Of a stretch of DNA of 64,000 bases, positions 44,633 to 55,377 are shown piece by piece. How positions within the stretch are numbered: position 1 is the first letter of the stretch; every line of letters begins with the position of its first letter. The DNA lies in contig NZ_CANKZA010000005.1 of the NCBI RefSeq assembly GCF_947488465.1, positions 35,762 through 99,761 of the forward strand, read 5' to 3'. The translations under genes and the position numbers were made by a program. The stretch is from an uncultured Microbacterium sp. GTDB taxonomy: Bacteria > Actinomycetota > Actinomycetes > Actinomycetales > Microbacteriaceae. The notes under the pieces were generated by a model, which had not been told where the DNA came from, did not search any database, and saw only the letters and a list, made by a program, of their open reading frames with translations.

Positions 44633-45936
44633 GCGGCGTGACGCCCGGCGCCGCGGACGCGGCGCGCCCCGCTGAGCAGCTCCCCCCCATCAGCACTCCC
44701 CTGGCCGGTGAAGAGATTCCGCCGCCGCCGCGGTCGAACGTCGTCCTGAAGGAGATGCTCCGGGGGAGTGCCGTGACGACGTTCCTTGCGATCGTCCTGG
44801 CGATGATCGTCGGCGGTGTGCTCATCGCGATCACGAACGAAGACGTGCAGGCCGCCGCCGGCTACTTCTTCTCCCGACCCGGCGACACGTTCGCCGCTGT
44901 GTGGAATGCGGTCTACAGCGGGTACGAGGCGCTCTTCCGCGGTGCCGTGTTCAACCCACGCGGCGCCGACTTCGCGGCGCAGATCCGCCCGCTGACGAAC
45001 TCTCTCGGCTTCGCCGCGCCGCTGATCGCGGCCGGCCTCGGTGTCGCGCTCGCGTTCCGCGTGGGCCTGTTCAACATCGGCGCGCGTGGTCAGATGCTCA
45101 TCGGCGCGATGTTCGCGGGGCTGTTCGCTTTCAACCTGGATCTGCCGATGTGGATCCACCTTCCGCTCACCCTGATGGCCGGCATCCTCGGTGGTGCGCT
45201 GTGGGGCGGCATCGTCGGACTCCTCAAGGCGAAGACGGGTGCGCACGAGGTGATCCTCACGATCATGCTCAACTACGTCGCGTTCTACCTGTTGCTCTGG
45301 ATGCTGCGCAGCCCCGGCCTCCTCCAGATGCCCGGCACCAATCAGCCGCAGACGAAGCCCACTCCCGCCTCCGCGCAGTTCCCCGATCTGCTCGGCCCGC
45401 TCTTCCCGGCGCTCGACTGGGGTTTCGTCGTCGTCGTTCTGGCTACCCTGCTCGTCTGGTGGCTCATCGAGCGCTCGAGCCTGGGATTGCGCCTGCGCGC
45501 GGTGGGGGAGAACCCGCATGCCGCGCGTGCGGCGGGCATCAACGTCGAGCGCCTGTACGTCTACGCGATGCTGTTCGCCGGGGGTCTCGCGGGCCTGGCC
45601 GCCATGAACCAGATTCAAGGCAACGTGACGACCGGGTTCGGTGCGACGATCGACGCGGGCATCGGCTTCGACGCGATCACCGTGGCGCTCCTCGGCCGCA
45701 GCCGCGCGTGGGGCACGTTCGCCGCCGGCATCCTGTTCGGTGCGCTGAAGGCCGGATCGTTCTCGATGCAGGCGCAGGGGATTCCCGTCGACATCGTCCT
45801 CGTGGTCCAGTCGCTCATCGTGCTGTTCATTGCCGCGCCGCCGCTCCTTCGCGCGGTGTTCTTCCTCCCGAAGACCGACCTCGAGAAGGCGGCCAAGGCG
45901 CGAGCCAAGGCCGCGAAGAAGGCGGTGGCGGCATGA
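44629..45936 (+). CDS. Nucleoside ABC transporter permease 1
   Basis: A 435-residue permease of the BPD_transp_2 family (YufP/NupP). After about 45 hydrophilic residues come membrane segments FLAIVLAMIVGGVLIAITNE, ALAFRVGLFNIGARGQMLIG (the conserved FNIGxxGQ block), LPLTLMAGILGGALWGGIVG and others. It overlaps both the ATPase gene and the second permease, showing tight coupling. Confidence 0.92.
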   Translation: MSGVTPGAADAARPAEQLPPISTPLAGEEIPPPPRSNVVLKEMLRGSAVTTFLAIVLAMIVGGVLIAITNEDVQAAAGYFFSRPGDTFAAVWNAVYSGYEALFRGAVFNPRGADFAAQIRPLTNSLGFAAPLIAAGLGVALAFRVGLFNIGARGQMLIGAMFAGLFAFNLDLPMWIHLPLTLMAGILGGALWGGIVGLLKAKTGAHEVILTIMLNYVAFYLLLWMLRSPGLLQMPGTNQPQTKPTPASAQFPDLLGPLFPALDWGFVVVVLATLLVWWLIERSSLGLRLRAVGENPHAARAAGINVERLYVYAMLFAGGLAGLAAMNQIQGNVTTGFGATIDAGIGFDAITVALLGRSRAWGTFAAGILFGALKAGSFSMQAQGIPVDIVLVVQSLIVLFIAAPPLLRAVFFLPKTDLEKAAKARAKAAKKAVAA

Positions 45937-47216
45937 GCGCTCCCACGCTGGTCGCCGATGACGGCACGATTCAGCTCACCGTCGTCAAGGAACGCCACTT
46001 CAAAGTGCCGATCGTCTTCGGCATCGTCCTGGTGCTCCTCGGCGCTTTGTTCGTCTTCGCTCCGCGTGGAGGTGTGTCCACATTCCGGTTGGGGGACCCG
46101 ACCTCGGCGATCGCACTCCCGGATGTGGAGGTTCCGACGGGACCGACCAGCTGGGCGCTCTGGGCGCTCCTCGCGCTCCTCGCGCTCTGGGCGACCTGGG
46201 TGGCCTGGTCGTACCGCCGCACCCCGCTGTGGCTGACGATCGCGTTCAGCGTCTTGGCCGTTTTCGCCTTCCTGGTCTGGGCCGCCGCCGGTGGCCTCGT
46301 CCCGGTGTCGAACCTGCTGTTCGGTGCCGTCTCCCTCTCGGTGCCGCTGGTCTTCGGCGCGCTGGGCGGCGTGATCGGCGAGCGCGCCGGTGTCGTGAAC
46401 GTGGCCATCGAGGGGCAGCTCCTGCTCGGTGCCTTCTCGGCGGCGCTGCTGGCGAGCATCACCGGCAACCCGTTCATCGGCCTCATCGGCGCGATGATCG
46501 GCGGCGTCCTCGTCTCGTTCGTGCTCGCGGCGTTCGCCATCAAGTACCTCGTCGATCAGGTCATCGTCGGTGTCGTGCTCAACGTGCTCGTCACCGGCCT
46601 CACCGGCTTCCTCTATGGAGCGCTGTTGGTGCCCAACGAGGCGACGCTCAACCGTCCCGAGCGGTTCGGCCGCATCGAGATCCCGGTGCTGAGCGACATC
46701 CCGATCATCGGGCCGGTGCTGTTCAACCAGACCTTCATCGTGTACCTGATGTTCGTCACGGTCGCCCTCGTGGCCTGGGGGCTGTACCGCACGCGCTGGG
46801 GACTCCGGCTTCGCGCCGTCGGCGAGCACCCGCAGGCAGCCGACACCGTGGGCATCAAGGTGAACGCCACCCGATTCTGGAATGTGATGCTCGCGGGCGC
46901 GATCGCCGGTATCGGCGGCGCCTACTTCACGCTCGTGTCGGTGCCGCAGTTCGGCAAGGAAATGACGGCCGGCCTCGGGTTTATCGCTCTGGCCGCCGTG
47001 ATCTTCGGCCGGTGGGACCCGATCCGCGCCACCCTCGCGGCGCTCCTGTTCGGCTTCGCGACGAACCTGCAGAACCTGCTGACGATCCTGAAGACCCCGA
47101 TCCCCAGCGAATTCATGCTCATGCTTCCGTACGTCGTCACGATCCTCGCGGTCGCCGGCTTCGCGGGGCAGATCCGGGGGCCTGCGGCATCCGGAAAACC
47201 GTACATCAAGGGATAG
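45933..47216 (+). CDS. Nucleoside ABC transporter permease 2
   Basis: A 427-residue permease of the same family (YufQ/NupQ). It has an N-terminal extension of about 115 residues with three extra hydrophobic segments (IVFGIVLVLLGALFVFAPRG, then ALWALLALLALWATWVAWS), then the canonical core: ERAGVVNVAIEGQLLLGAFS, DQVIVGVVLNVLVTGLTGFL and GLRLRAVGEHPQAADTVGIK. The start overlaps the first permease by four bases. Confidence 0.92.
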   Translation: MSAPTLVADDGTIQLTVVKERHFKVPIVFGIVLVLLGALFVFAPRGGVSTFRLGDPTSAIALPDVEVPTGPTSWALWALLALLALWATWVAWSYRRTPLWLTIAFSVLAVFAFLVWAAAGGLVPVSNLLFGAVSLSVPLVFGALGGVIGERAGVVNVAIEGQLLLGAFSAALLASITGNPFIGLIGAMIGGVLVSFVLAAFAIKYLVDQVIVGVVLNVLVTGLTGFLYGALLVPNEATLNRPERFGRIEIPVLSDIPIIGPVLFNQTFIVYLMFVTVALVAWGLYRTRWGLRLRAVGEHPQAADTVGIKVNATRFWNVMLAGAIAGIGGAYFTLVSVPQFGKEMTAGLGFIALAAVIFGRWDPIRATLAALLFGFATNLQNLLTILKTPIPSEFMLMLPYVVTILAVAGFAGQIRGPAASGKPYIKG

Positions 47217-47221
47217 ACACC

Positions 47222-47616
47222 GTGACCGACATCGATTGGGACGAACTGCGCAGCGTCGCCGTTCAGGCCATGGAACGCGCCTACGCACCCTACTCGCGCT
47301 ACCGGGTGGGGGCTGCCGCCCTCGTCGCTGACGGACGCATCGTTTCGGGGTGCAACGTCGAGAACGCGTCTTACGGTGTGGGCCTCTGCGCCGAATGCGC
47401 CCTCGTGGGCGACCTGCATATGTCGGGCGGGGGCCAGCTGGTCGCGTTCGTCTGCGTCAACAACGACGGCGAGACGATCATGCCGTGCGGACGTTGCCGT
47501 CAACTGCTCTACGAATTCGCGCTGCCGGGCATGCTGCTGGAGACGGTCTCCGGCATCCGGACGATCGACGAAGTCCTGCCGGATGCGTTCGGCCCGCGTG
47601 ATCTGGAGGCTGCCCG

Positions 47617-47620
<4 letters not shown>
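47222..47620 (+). CDS. cdd: Cytidine deaminase
   Basis: A 132-residue homotetrameric-type deaminase. Active site: NVENASYGVGLCAECALVGD with Cys ligand and catalytic Glu in CAE, and the second pair of zinc Cys in MPCGRCRQLL. It starts with GTG five bases after the permease stop, so it is translated with the transporter operon. It converts imported cytidine and deoxycytidine to uridine forms for the next enzyme. Confidence 0.95.
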
Positions 47621-48909
<1,289 letters not shown>

Positions 48910-48940
48910 TTACCCGAACCCGAACCTCCAGGAGATCCAC

Positions 48941-50056
48941 ATGGCCATCGACCAGCACGGTGACACGACGCTCGACGGCGTCTCCATCCGGTCCCTCCCG
49001 AAGGTGTCGCTCCACGATCACCTGGACGGGGCGCTGCGCCCGCAGACCATCATCGAGCTGGCCGACGAGATCGGGCTCGAGGTTCCGCAGACGGATGCCG
49101 CCGACCTCGCCGACTGGTTCGAGGATCAGAGCGACTCGGGCTCGCTCGTGGAGTATCTGAAGACGTTCGACCTCACGACCGCGGTCATGCAGAACGCCGA
49201 CGGCCTCCGCCGCGTCGCCCGCGAGTTCGTCGAAGACCTCGCCGCCGATGGCGTCATCTACGGCGAGGTGCGCTGGGCGCCCGAACAACACCTGGCCGGC
49301 GGTCTGTCGCTGGAAGAGGCCGTCGAGGCCGTTCAGGAGGGCATCGAGGAAGGTGAGGACGCCGTCTCGGGCACCGATCGCGACATCCGCGTCGGACAGC
49401 TCATCACCGCGATGCGGCACACCGACCGATCGCTCGAGATCGCCGAGCTCGCGGTCGCCTTCCGCGGTCGCGGGGCCGTCGGGTTCGACATCGCCGGTCC
49501 CGAGGACGGATTCCCCGCCTCGAACCATCGCGCGGCGTTCGACTACCTGGCGGCCCAGTTCTTCCCGACGACCGTCCACGCGGGGGAGGCCGCCGGACTC
49601 GATTCGATCCGCTCGGCCCTCATCGACGGTCGCGCGCTGCGCCTCGGCCACGGCGTGCGCATTGCCGAAGACCTCGAGGTCATCCAGCAGAAGGGCGACG
49701 AAGTGCTGGTGACCTTCGGCGACCTGGCCCGCTGGGTACGCGATCGGGAGATTCCGCTCGAGCTGTCGCCCTCGTCGAACCTGCAGACCGGCGCGATCGC
49801 CGCCTGGGGAACGGGGCTGGAAGACCACCCGTTCGACCTGCTCTACCAGCTCGGGTTCGCCGTCACGGTGAACGTCGACAACCGCACCATGAGTCGCACG
49901 TCGCTCACCCGCGAGCTGGCTCTGCTGGCGGAGACGTTCGACTATCGCCTGGAGGACCTCGAGGCGTTCCAGCTGAACGCTGCTGCGGGCGCCTTCCTCT
50001 CGGTGGAGGAGCGCGAGGAGCTCATCGAGCTCATCGGAGAGGGCTTCGGCGCCTGA
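48941..50056 (+). CDS. add: Adenosine deaminase
   Basis: A 371-residue zinc enzyme deaminating adenosine to inosine. Metal site LHDHLDGALRPQTI, GVIYGEVRWAPEQHL, the catalytic HAGEAAGLDSIRSALID and LELSPSSNLQTGAIAAWG are present; the last Asp is in VNVDNRTMSRT as in actinobacterial enzymes. CAGGAG lies before ATG 48941. It ends the salvage operon; inosine would go on to PunA, encoded at 62.5 kb. Confidence 0.95.
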   Translation: MAIDQHGDTTLDGVSIRSLPKVSLHDHLDGALRPQTIIELADEIGLEVPQTDAADLADWFEDQSDSGSLVEYLKTFDLTTAVMQNADGLRRVAREFVEDLAADGVIYGEVRWAPEQHLAGGLSLEEAVEAVQEGIEEGEDAVSGTDRDIRVGQLITAMRHTDRSLEIAELAVAFRGRGAVGFDIAGPEDGFPASNHRAAFDYLAAQFFPTTVHAGEAAGLDSIRSALIDGRALRLGHGVRIAEDLEVIQQKGDEVLVTFGDLARWVRDREIPLELSPSSNLQTGAIAAWGTGLEDHPFDLLYQLGFAVTVNVDNRTMSRTSLTRELALLAETFDYRLEDLEAFQLNAAAGAFLSVEEREELIELIGEGFGA

Positions 50057-50114
50057 CGCACCCGCGGGGCCAGTCGTCGGGCCTGAGGCCTCGGCGCAGG
50101 TTGGGTTCGGGTTC

Positions 50115-50201
50115 CGTTCACAACTCCGGAAAAGTCGTGCTCGGCTGGCGTGGCGTCGGCGCCGCGCCAGGCGGGGCCGCGATTCACCGGAGTTGTGAAC
50201 G
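50115..50201. repeat. Family C hairpin, copy downstream of DUF559 gene 2
   Basis: CGTTCACAACTCCGG (50115-50129) pairs perfectly with CCGGAGTTGTGAACG (50187-50201) around a 57-base interior. It lies between the add stop and the 3' end of the DUF559 gene. It could also act as terminator for the two convergent genes. Confidence 0.88.
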
Positions 50202-50252
50202 CCGGCGTCGGCCCGAAGGGCGCCGCCTGTCGTGGCACCGACGCTGCGCGCC

Positions 50253-51104
50253 TCAGCGGCGCGGACCGTGCGCCAGGGCGGAGCGCAGCGTGGCCAGGAC
50301 GCGTTCCGGATGAAACAGGATGTCCTCGGCGATGAATCGCAGTGGCACGTACCCGAGCGCGACGGCGGCCGCATCCCTCCGTCGATCGCGCTTGTGGTCC
50401 TGCCAGCCGCCGTGGTGCTTCTCGCTGTCGCACTCGACGATCAGCCAGCCTTCAACCAGAATGTCGACGAAGCCGACTCCGTCGATCTCGACCTGCAGGT
50501 CGAATCCGCAGCCGAGTCCGCGCAGCATGAGTCGGACGAGGGACTCGGTGCCCGCCTCCGCGCGAGGATCCAGAAGGGGGCGGAGGCGCCGATATCGTCG
50601 CGGTAGCAGGGCGAACACCTGTGCGATCTCGGTCTCGTCGACGAGACCGAGATGCCAGGCGCTGTCCAATGTCGCCAACGCGGCGCGCGGTGCCTGACAC
50701 CGAACAGAGGCGGCGAGCGCCTCGACCAGGGGTGTGATGACGGCGTCCTCCGCCGCTGTGGTCGCACGCCAGTGGCGAGTGACGCCGTCGGGCGCGGTCG
50801 GAAGACGGCTTGCGTCCGGATCGACCTGAACGTGCGGAGGGGAGGGCCTCTCGACGAAGACACCGAGCAGTGCGAGCAGCGACAGGCAGTCGACCCGGCC
50901 GCCGGCGCGCACAGCGGTGATCACCGTCGGATGGCAGTCGTGCGGCAGGTATCGACCGCGCCGGGGGCGCAGGAGGTCGCCGGCGCGAACCGCCGTGGTG
51001 ATCTCGCGTGGCCGCGCGCCGCCGGCGAGGAGGTCGAGGCGAGAGAGGAAGCGCAGGGGGACATCAGGCGGCAGAGTCGGTCGCGGGGTTCGTGGGCGAA
51101 GCAT
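50253..51104 (-). CDS. AbiEi-like winged-helix plus DUF559/Vsr-type nuclease-fold protein 2
   Basis: A 283-residue homologue of the protein at 32755-33603, with the same order of parts. N-terminal winged helix (FLSRLDLLAGGARPREITTA, RPRRGRYLPHD) and C-terminal DUF559-like domain: Glu187 in AGTESLVRLML, Asp214 in GFVDILVEGW, Glu224 and Asp226 in IVECDSEKHH, then RRRDAAAVALGY. Shared stretches with copy 1 are AGTE-LVRLML, DLQV, WL-VECDS and AEDIL. ATG 51104 gives the length of copy 1; the open frame extends back through the hairpin. No transposase or methylase is adjacent. Function unknown. Confidence 0.82.
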   Translation of the reverse strand: MLRPRTPRPTLPPDVPLRFLSRLDLLAGGARPREITTAVRAGDLLRPRRGRYLPHDCHPTVITAVRAGGRVDCLSLLALLGVFVERPSPPHVQVDPDASRLPTAPDGVTRHWRATTAAEDAVITPLVEALAASVRCQAPRAALATLDSAWHLGLVDETEIAQVFALLPRRYRRLRPLLDPRAEAGTESLVRLMLRGLGCGFDLQVEIDGVGFVDILVEGWLIVECDSEKHHGGWQDHKRDRRRDAAAVALGYVPLRFIAEDILFHPERVLATLRSALAHGPRR

Positions 51105-51210
51105 GAGGGAACTCTCGTCGCCGCACGCGGAGGTCGGTGGTCCGGACGCGGGATATGTGGAGAGAACGCCCGGAACCTGAACTGGGGAGAGCACGTTCGC
51201 GGATGCTGTC

Positions 51211-51290
51211 CGCAACTCCGGTGTGAACTTGTCCGGGAGGTGATTTTGGTGCTCGACACCCGACGTGTGCGCCATTCGTCCGGAGTTGTG
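51211..51290. repeat. Family C hairpin, copy upstream of DUF559 gene 2
   Basis: CAACTCCGG (51213-51221) pairs with CCGGAGTTG (51280-51288), with a G-T and a C-G pair extending the stem. On the minus strand it starts with GGTCACAACTCCGG, close to the TTCACAACTCCGG of the other copy. Interiors of the two copies are not clearly alike. The copy lies about 107 bases before the gene start. Confidence 0.75.
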
Positions 51291-51334
51291 ACCGCGGCCG
51301 GGGCGAGTGCTCGCGGGCGGGCGCGGTGGGCCGA

Positions 51335-52081
51335 TCAGCGGAGAGCAGCGGCGAGCTCGCCGACCTGCGCCGTGATGACGGCATGCACCTCGGCCGCGCT
51401 CGCGGTCGGCGTGCCGTCACCCGCCTGCAGCCCGTAGGAGCCGAACGACGCGTGACTGGCGCCGGGGATCTCCACCATCTCCGCGTCAGCGGGGAGAAGA
51501 TCGCGGGCGTCCGCGATCTTCTCGGGGGTCGACAGGCCGTCTTCCGACCCCGCCAGACTCAGAACGGGCAGATCGATGCCGGAGAGATCGTTCGGGCAGT
51601 ACGAGGCGAAGAGTACGGGCGCCTCGGCATCGGCGGCGAGTTGGCACGAGCGCACGCCACCGAGCGAGTGCCCGCCGACCATCCACGACGCCACGTCCGG
51701 CGCGAGGTCGGTGAAACTCGACAGGCCGCGCAAATCGAAGAACGCGAGGTTGAGCCACGGCTTCGTGATCACAACGGTTATCTGCTCGTCGACGACGAGG
51801 TCCGCGAGCGTCGGGGCGTAGCCCCAGGGATCGACTTTCGCCCCCGGGATGAAGATGAGCCCCACGTTGCTCTCACCCGTACGCGGTGCGAGCACAATGC
51901 CGGCGCTGTCGTCGCTGATCGTGATCCGTTCGTCGGCGCGGACGGCCGCGAGCGGTTCGGGTTCGGCAGCCATCACACCGACCTGGCTCCAGATCAGGAT
52001 GCCGGCGACGGCGGCGAGGACCAGCCCGCCCAGAATTCCGAAGATCCAGCGAAGAACACGGCGGCGGCGTTTCGGGGGCAC
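51335..52081 (-). CDS. Membrane-anchored alpha/beta hydrolase
   Basis: A 248-residue protein with an N-terminal signal anchor (VLRWIFGILGGLVLAAVAGI) and an extracellular hydrolase domain. The nucleophile elbow is WMVGGHSLGGVRS; SEDGLSTPEKI may hold the acid and GASHASFGSYG the His. Substrate unknown. GTG 52081 is chosen, 35 bases after the mtlD stop; ATG codons upstream are in frames that overlap mtlD. It is the last gene of the mannitol unit by position, probably without a role in it. Confidence 0.75.
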   Translation of the reverse strand: MPPKRRRRVLRWIFGILGGLVLAAVAGILIWSQVGVMAAEPEPLAAVRADERITISDDSAGIVLAPRTGESNVGLIFIPGAKVDPWGYAPTLADLVVDEQITVVITKPWLNLAFFDLRGLSSFTDLAPDVASWMVGGHSLGGVRSCQLAADAEAPVLFASYCPNDLSGIDLPVLSLAGSEDGLSTPEKIADARDLLPADAEMVEIPGASHASFGSYGLQAGDGTPTASAAEVHAVITAQVGELAAALR

Positions 52082-52115
52082 CCATCCAGACGACGACGCG
52101 TGCCCCGTGTCGGAC

Positions 52116-53270
52116 TCAGCCGGCGAGGTCCGCCTGACGTGCCCGGACGACGTCCTCGATCTGTCCGAAGAGGGGGTGATCGGCCTCGAGCCCCGTGACG
52201 GATGCCGTGAACTGCGCGGCATCCTCTTCGCGCAGTCGGCGCTGCAGGTCGACCGACTGCTCGTCGGCCGCATCGTCGAACTCGAGGGCAGCAGCCATCG
52301 CGGCGACGAGCGCACCGACCGGCAGCCCGCGTTCGGCAGCGGCGGCGGCGGGCCCGACGAAGCGTTCGTGGCGCGAGAGCTTGCGCAAGGGCTGTCGTCC
52401 GACCCGGCCGACGGTGTCGGGCAGGGCGGGGTTCGCGAAGCGGCGGAGGATCGTGGCGCGATAGGCGGCGAGGTCCGCCGGGTCGAGGCCGTGCGTGGCG
52501 ACCAGGAGCGTGGAGGTCTCTTCGAGCGTCGCGCTCACTTTTGCGGCGATCGCGGGGTCGGCCAGGGCATCGGAGATCTTCTCGACGCCCGCTTGGCTAC
52601 CGAAGTACGCGGTCGTGGCGTGCCCGGTGTTGACCGTGAAGAGCTTGCGCTCGATGTACGGCGCGAGATCGTCGACGAAGTGCGCACCCGGGATATGGGG
52701 TGGCGCATCGCCGAAGGGGAGGCGCTCGATCGCCCACTCGTAGAAGGGCTCGACCGTCACATCGATGCCCTCGCCGGGGGCCTGGGCCGGCACGATCCGG
52801 TCGACGGCGGTGTTGGCGAAGACCGCGCGGGAGGACAGGCCGTCCCAGGCGTCTGCCGCAAGGGCCTTGATCTCCTCCTGCAGCATGTCGGTCGCGCCGA
52901 TCGCGTTCTCGCACGCCATGACCTGCAGCGGGGGAGCGGCGGGGTCGCGCAGGGCGATGCCGGCGAGGATGTGCGGCGCGACGAAACGGAGGATCGTGGG
53001 GCCGACCGCGGTCGTGACGACGTTCGCCCCGGCGATCTCATCGACGACGGCCTGCGGATCGGTCTGACTGTTGATGGCGCGGAAGCCCGTGACCACCTTG
53101 TCGGTGCCGCCTTCGCCCACTTCGTGGACGGTGTAGCTCGACGCGGCGTTCACGGCATCCACGAGGGGAGCGGCGACATCGGAGAAGACGAGGTCGTACC
53201 CGCCCTCGTGGAGCAGAAGGCCGACGAACCCGCGGCCGATGTTGCCGGCGCCGAAGTGGACGGCCTTCAT
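52116..53270 (-). CDS. mtlD: Mannitol-1-phosphate 5-dehydrogenase
   Basis: A 384-residue NAD-dependent enzyme converting mannitol-1-phosphate to fructose-6-phosphate. The NAD site is [20 protein letters not shown]; other blocks are [33 protein letters not shown] and the catalytic [19 protein letters not shown] 53270 overlaps the mtlF stop by four bases. It links PTS uptake to glycolysis. Confidence 0.96.
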   Translation of the reverse strand: MKAVHFGAGNIGRGFVGLLLHEGGYDLVFSDVAAPLVDAVNAASSYTVHEVGEGGTDKVVTGFRAINSQTDPQAVVDEIAGANVVTTAVGPTILRFVAPHILAGIALRDPAAPPLQVMACENAIGATDMLQEEIKALAADAWDGLSSRAVFANTAVDRIVPAQAPGEGIDVTVEPFYEWAIERLPFGDAPPHIPGAHFVDDLAPYIERKLFTVNTGHATTAYFGSQAGVEKISDALADPAIAAKVSATLEETSTLLVATHGLDPADLAAYRATILRRFANPALPDTVGRVGRQPLRKLSRHERFVGPAAAAAERGLPVGALVAAMAAALEFDDAADEQSVDLQRRLREEDAAQFTASVTGLEADHPLFGQIEDVVRARQADLAG

Positions 53271-53707
53271 CGCTCGTTCACCGACGACAGCAGGCTGTAG
53301 AGCTCCTCGGGGGTGTTCGCTTCTTTCAACCGTGCGACCTCGTCGTCGTCGGAGAAGATCAGGGCGATCTGCGACAGGATCTCGAGGTGCTCGTCGCCCT
53401 TCCCCGCGATGCCGACGACGAAGCTCACCGGCTCCCCGCCCCAGTCGACGCCTCCGTCGTAGCGGACGAACGAGAGCGCCGAATCGAGGATGGCGTCTTT
53501 CGTCTCGTTGGTCCCGTGCGGGATCGCGAGTTCGTTGCCCATGTAGGTCGAGACCGTGACCTCGCGCTGCTGCATCGCGTCGAAGTAGGCGCTGGTGACG
53601 GCACCCGCCGATTCGAGGATGTCGGCGGCTTCGCGCATCGCGTCTTCGCGGCTGACCGATCCGGAGTGGATGCGGACCTGTCCGACGTTGAGAACCTCGT
53701 GTGCCAT
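53267..53707 (-). CDS. mtlF: PTS mannitol-specific IIA component
   Basis: A 146-residue IIA protein of the mannitol/fructose class. The phosphorylated His64 lies in [20 protein letters not shown]. It receives phosphate from HPr and gives it to the IIB domain of MtlA. A hairpin separates it from mtlA upstream; it overlaps mtlD downstream. Confidence 0.94.
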   Translation of the reverse strand: MAHEVLNVGQVRIHSGSVSREDAMREAADILESAGAVTSAYFDAMQQREVTVSTYMGNELAIPHGTNETKDAILDSALSFVRYDGGVDWGGEPVSFVVGIAGKGDEHLEILSQIALIFSDDDEVARLKEANTPEELYSLLSSVNER

Positions 53708-53744
53708 CGTGCGTCTCCTTCGTGTCTGTGTAACAGTGTGGGCC

Positions 53745-53777
53745 GCGGAGCCGGGGCATCACGCCATCCGGCTCCGC
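53745..53777 (-). terminator. Intercistronic hairpin between mtlA and mtlF
   Basis: GCGGAGCCGG (53745-53754) pairs perfectly with CCGGCTCCGC (53768-53777) across a 13-base loop. It may attenuate transcription or stabilise the mtlA message. No T tract follows, so full termination is uncertain. Confidence 0.45.
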
Positions 53778-53793
53778 AGCGGTTCACCGGCGC

Positions 53794-55347
53794 TCAGGCG
53801 CCGTCGGTGTTCTGATTCTTGACCAGATCCACGACCTCTTCATACTTGGGCGAGTTCATGAAGTTGTCCACCGAGATGTGCAACGCGCCGGGGTTCTTCG
53901 CGCGTGCCCGGTCGGTCAGCTGCTGCTGCGTGATGACCAGGTCTTCGCTGCCGTCGAGGTTCGCGATCGCCTTGTTGGTGACCGAGACCGACTCGACGCC
54001 CGCCTTCTTGATCTTGTTGCGCAGCACGCTCGCGCCCATCGCGGACGACCCCATGCCGGCGTCGCAGGCGAACACGATCGTGCGCACCTGCTTGTCGGTG
54101 GCGACACCGGCCGTGTCGGCCGCCGCGCCGCTGCGCAGGTTCGCGAGCGCGTCGGAGCTCTTGCCCTTGTTCACCTCGGTCTTCGCGATCGCGTCGGCGA
54201 ACTGGTCGCCCTGCGCGAGCAGGTCGCGCTTACGAGACGCCCGCAGGATGACGCTCGCGACGAGGAAGGTCACCGTGGCGGCCAGCACGACCGACAGGAG
54301 CACCACGAGCAGGTTCGGCACACCGCCAGCCACCGCCGCGGCGCTCACCGCGAAGATGCTTCCCGGCGCGGACGGGAAGACCAGACCACCGCCGAGCAGC
54401 ATGTTCGTCGTGACTCCCGTCATGCCGCCGGCGATCAGCGCGAGGATGAGGCTCGGCTTCATGAGCGCGTAGGGGAAGTACACCTCGTGGATGCCACCGA
54501 GGAACTGGATGACGGCAGCACCCGGTGCCGAGGCGCGGGCGGCGCCGATCCCGAAGAAGGCGAAGGCGAGCAGCAGACCGAGACCCGGGCCGGGGTTGGC
54601 CTCGAGCAGGAACAGGATCGACTTGCCGTCCGCCTCGGACTCGGTGAGGCCGAGCGGGGTGAGCACACCGTGGTTGATGGCGTTGTTCAAGAACAGCACC
54701 TTCGCCGGCTCGATGAGGATGCTCGTCAGCGGGAGCAGGTTCAGCTCGACGAGCCAGTTCACGGCGTTGCTCAGCACGGTCATCAGTCCGTTGACCAGCC
54801 ACGCGATCGGGTAGAAGCCGATGATCGCCATCACGAAGCCCCAGATGCCCGCCGAGAACATGTTCACGAGCATCTCGAAGCCGGAGCGGATCTTGCCGTC
54901 CCACAGGCTGTCCAGCCGCTTCATCGACCAGGCGGCCAGGGGTCCGAGGATCATCGCTCCGATGAACATGTGGACCTGTCCGAGCTCGCCGGCATCCGGG
55001 TTGGCAGCGACCGCGGCGGCGTTGAACTGCGCGATGAGCAGGTCCGAGCCCGCGATCGCTCCCATCGTGGCGATGATGCCGACCACGCCACCACGCTGCT
55101 TGTACACCATGTATCCGCCGGTGTAGCCGATGACCAGGGGGAGCAGGTAATGGATGAAGGGTCCGACGATGGTCGCCAGGCCGGCGTTGGGGGTGAAGCC
55201 CTTCTCGATGAAGAACATCGTGAAGATTCCCCACGCGATCAACGCGGGGATGTTGGGCATGATCATGCCCGAGAGGAACGTACCGAACCGCTGGACGCCG
55301 ACGCGTGCGCTGTTGGCTCCTCCGGTGGTCGTGGACGCCGTTGTCAT
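53794..55347 (-). CDS. mtlA: PTS mannitol-specific IICB component
   Basis: A 517-residue transporter. Residues about 15-350 form the membrane IIC domain (IPALIAWGIFTMFFIEKGFT, PLVIGYTGGYMVYKQRGGVV, FLGGIHEVYFPYALMKPSLI). From about residue 421 comes the IIB domain with the phosphorylated Cys428 in FACDAGMGSSAMGA. No fused IIA; that is mtlF. Mannitol enters as mannitol-1-phosphate. Confidence 0.96.
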   Translation of the reverse strand: MTTASTTTGGANSARVGVQRFGTFLSGMIMPNIPALIAWGIFTMFFIEKGFTPNAGLATIVGPFIHYLLPLVIGYTGGYMVYKQRGGVVGIIATMGAIAGSDLLIAQFNAAAVAANPDAGELGQVHMFIGAMILGPLAAWSMKRLDSLWDGKIRSGFEMLVNMFSAGIWGFVMAIIGFYPIAWLVNGLMTVLSNAVNWLVELNLLPLTSILIEPAKVLFLNNAINHGVLTPLGLTESEADGKSILFLLEANPGPGLGLLLAFAFFGIGAARASAPGAAVIQFLGGIHEVYFPYALMKPSLILALIAGGMTGVTTNMLLGGGLVFPSAPGSIFAVSAAAVAGGVPNLLVVLLSVVLAATVTFLVASVILRASRKRDLLAQGDQFADAIAKTEVNKGKSSDALANLRSGAAADTAGVATDKQVRTIVFACDAGMGSSAMGASVLRNKIKKAGVESVSVTNKAIANLDGSEDLVITQQQLTDRARAKNPGALHISVDNFMNSPKYEEVVDLVKNQNTDGA

Positions 55348-55377
55348 GTGCTGCTTCTCCTTCGGGTCGACCGCGGC

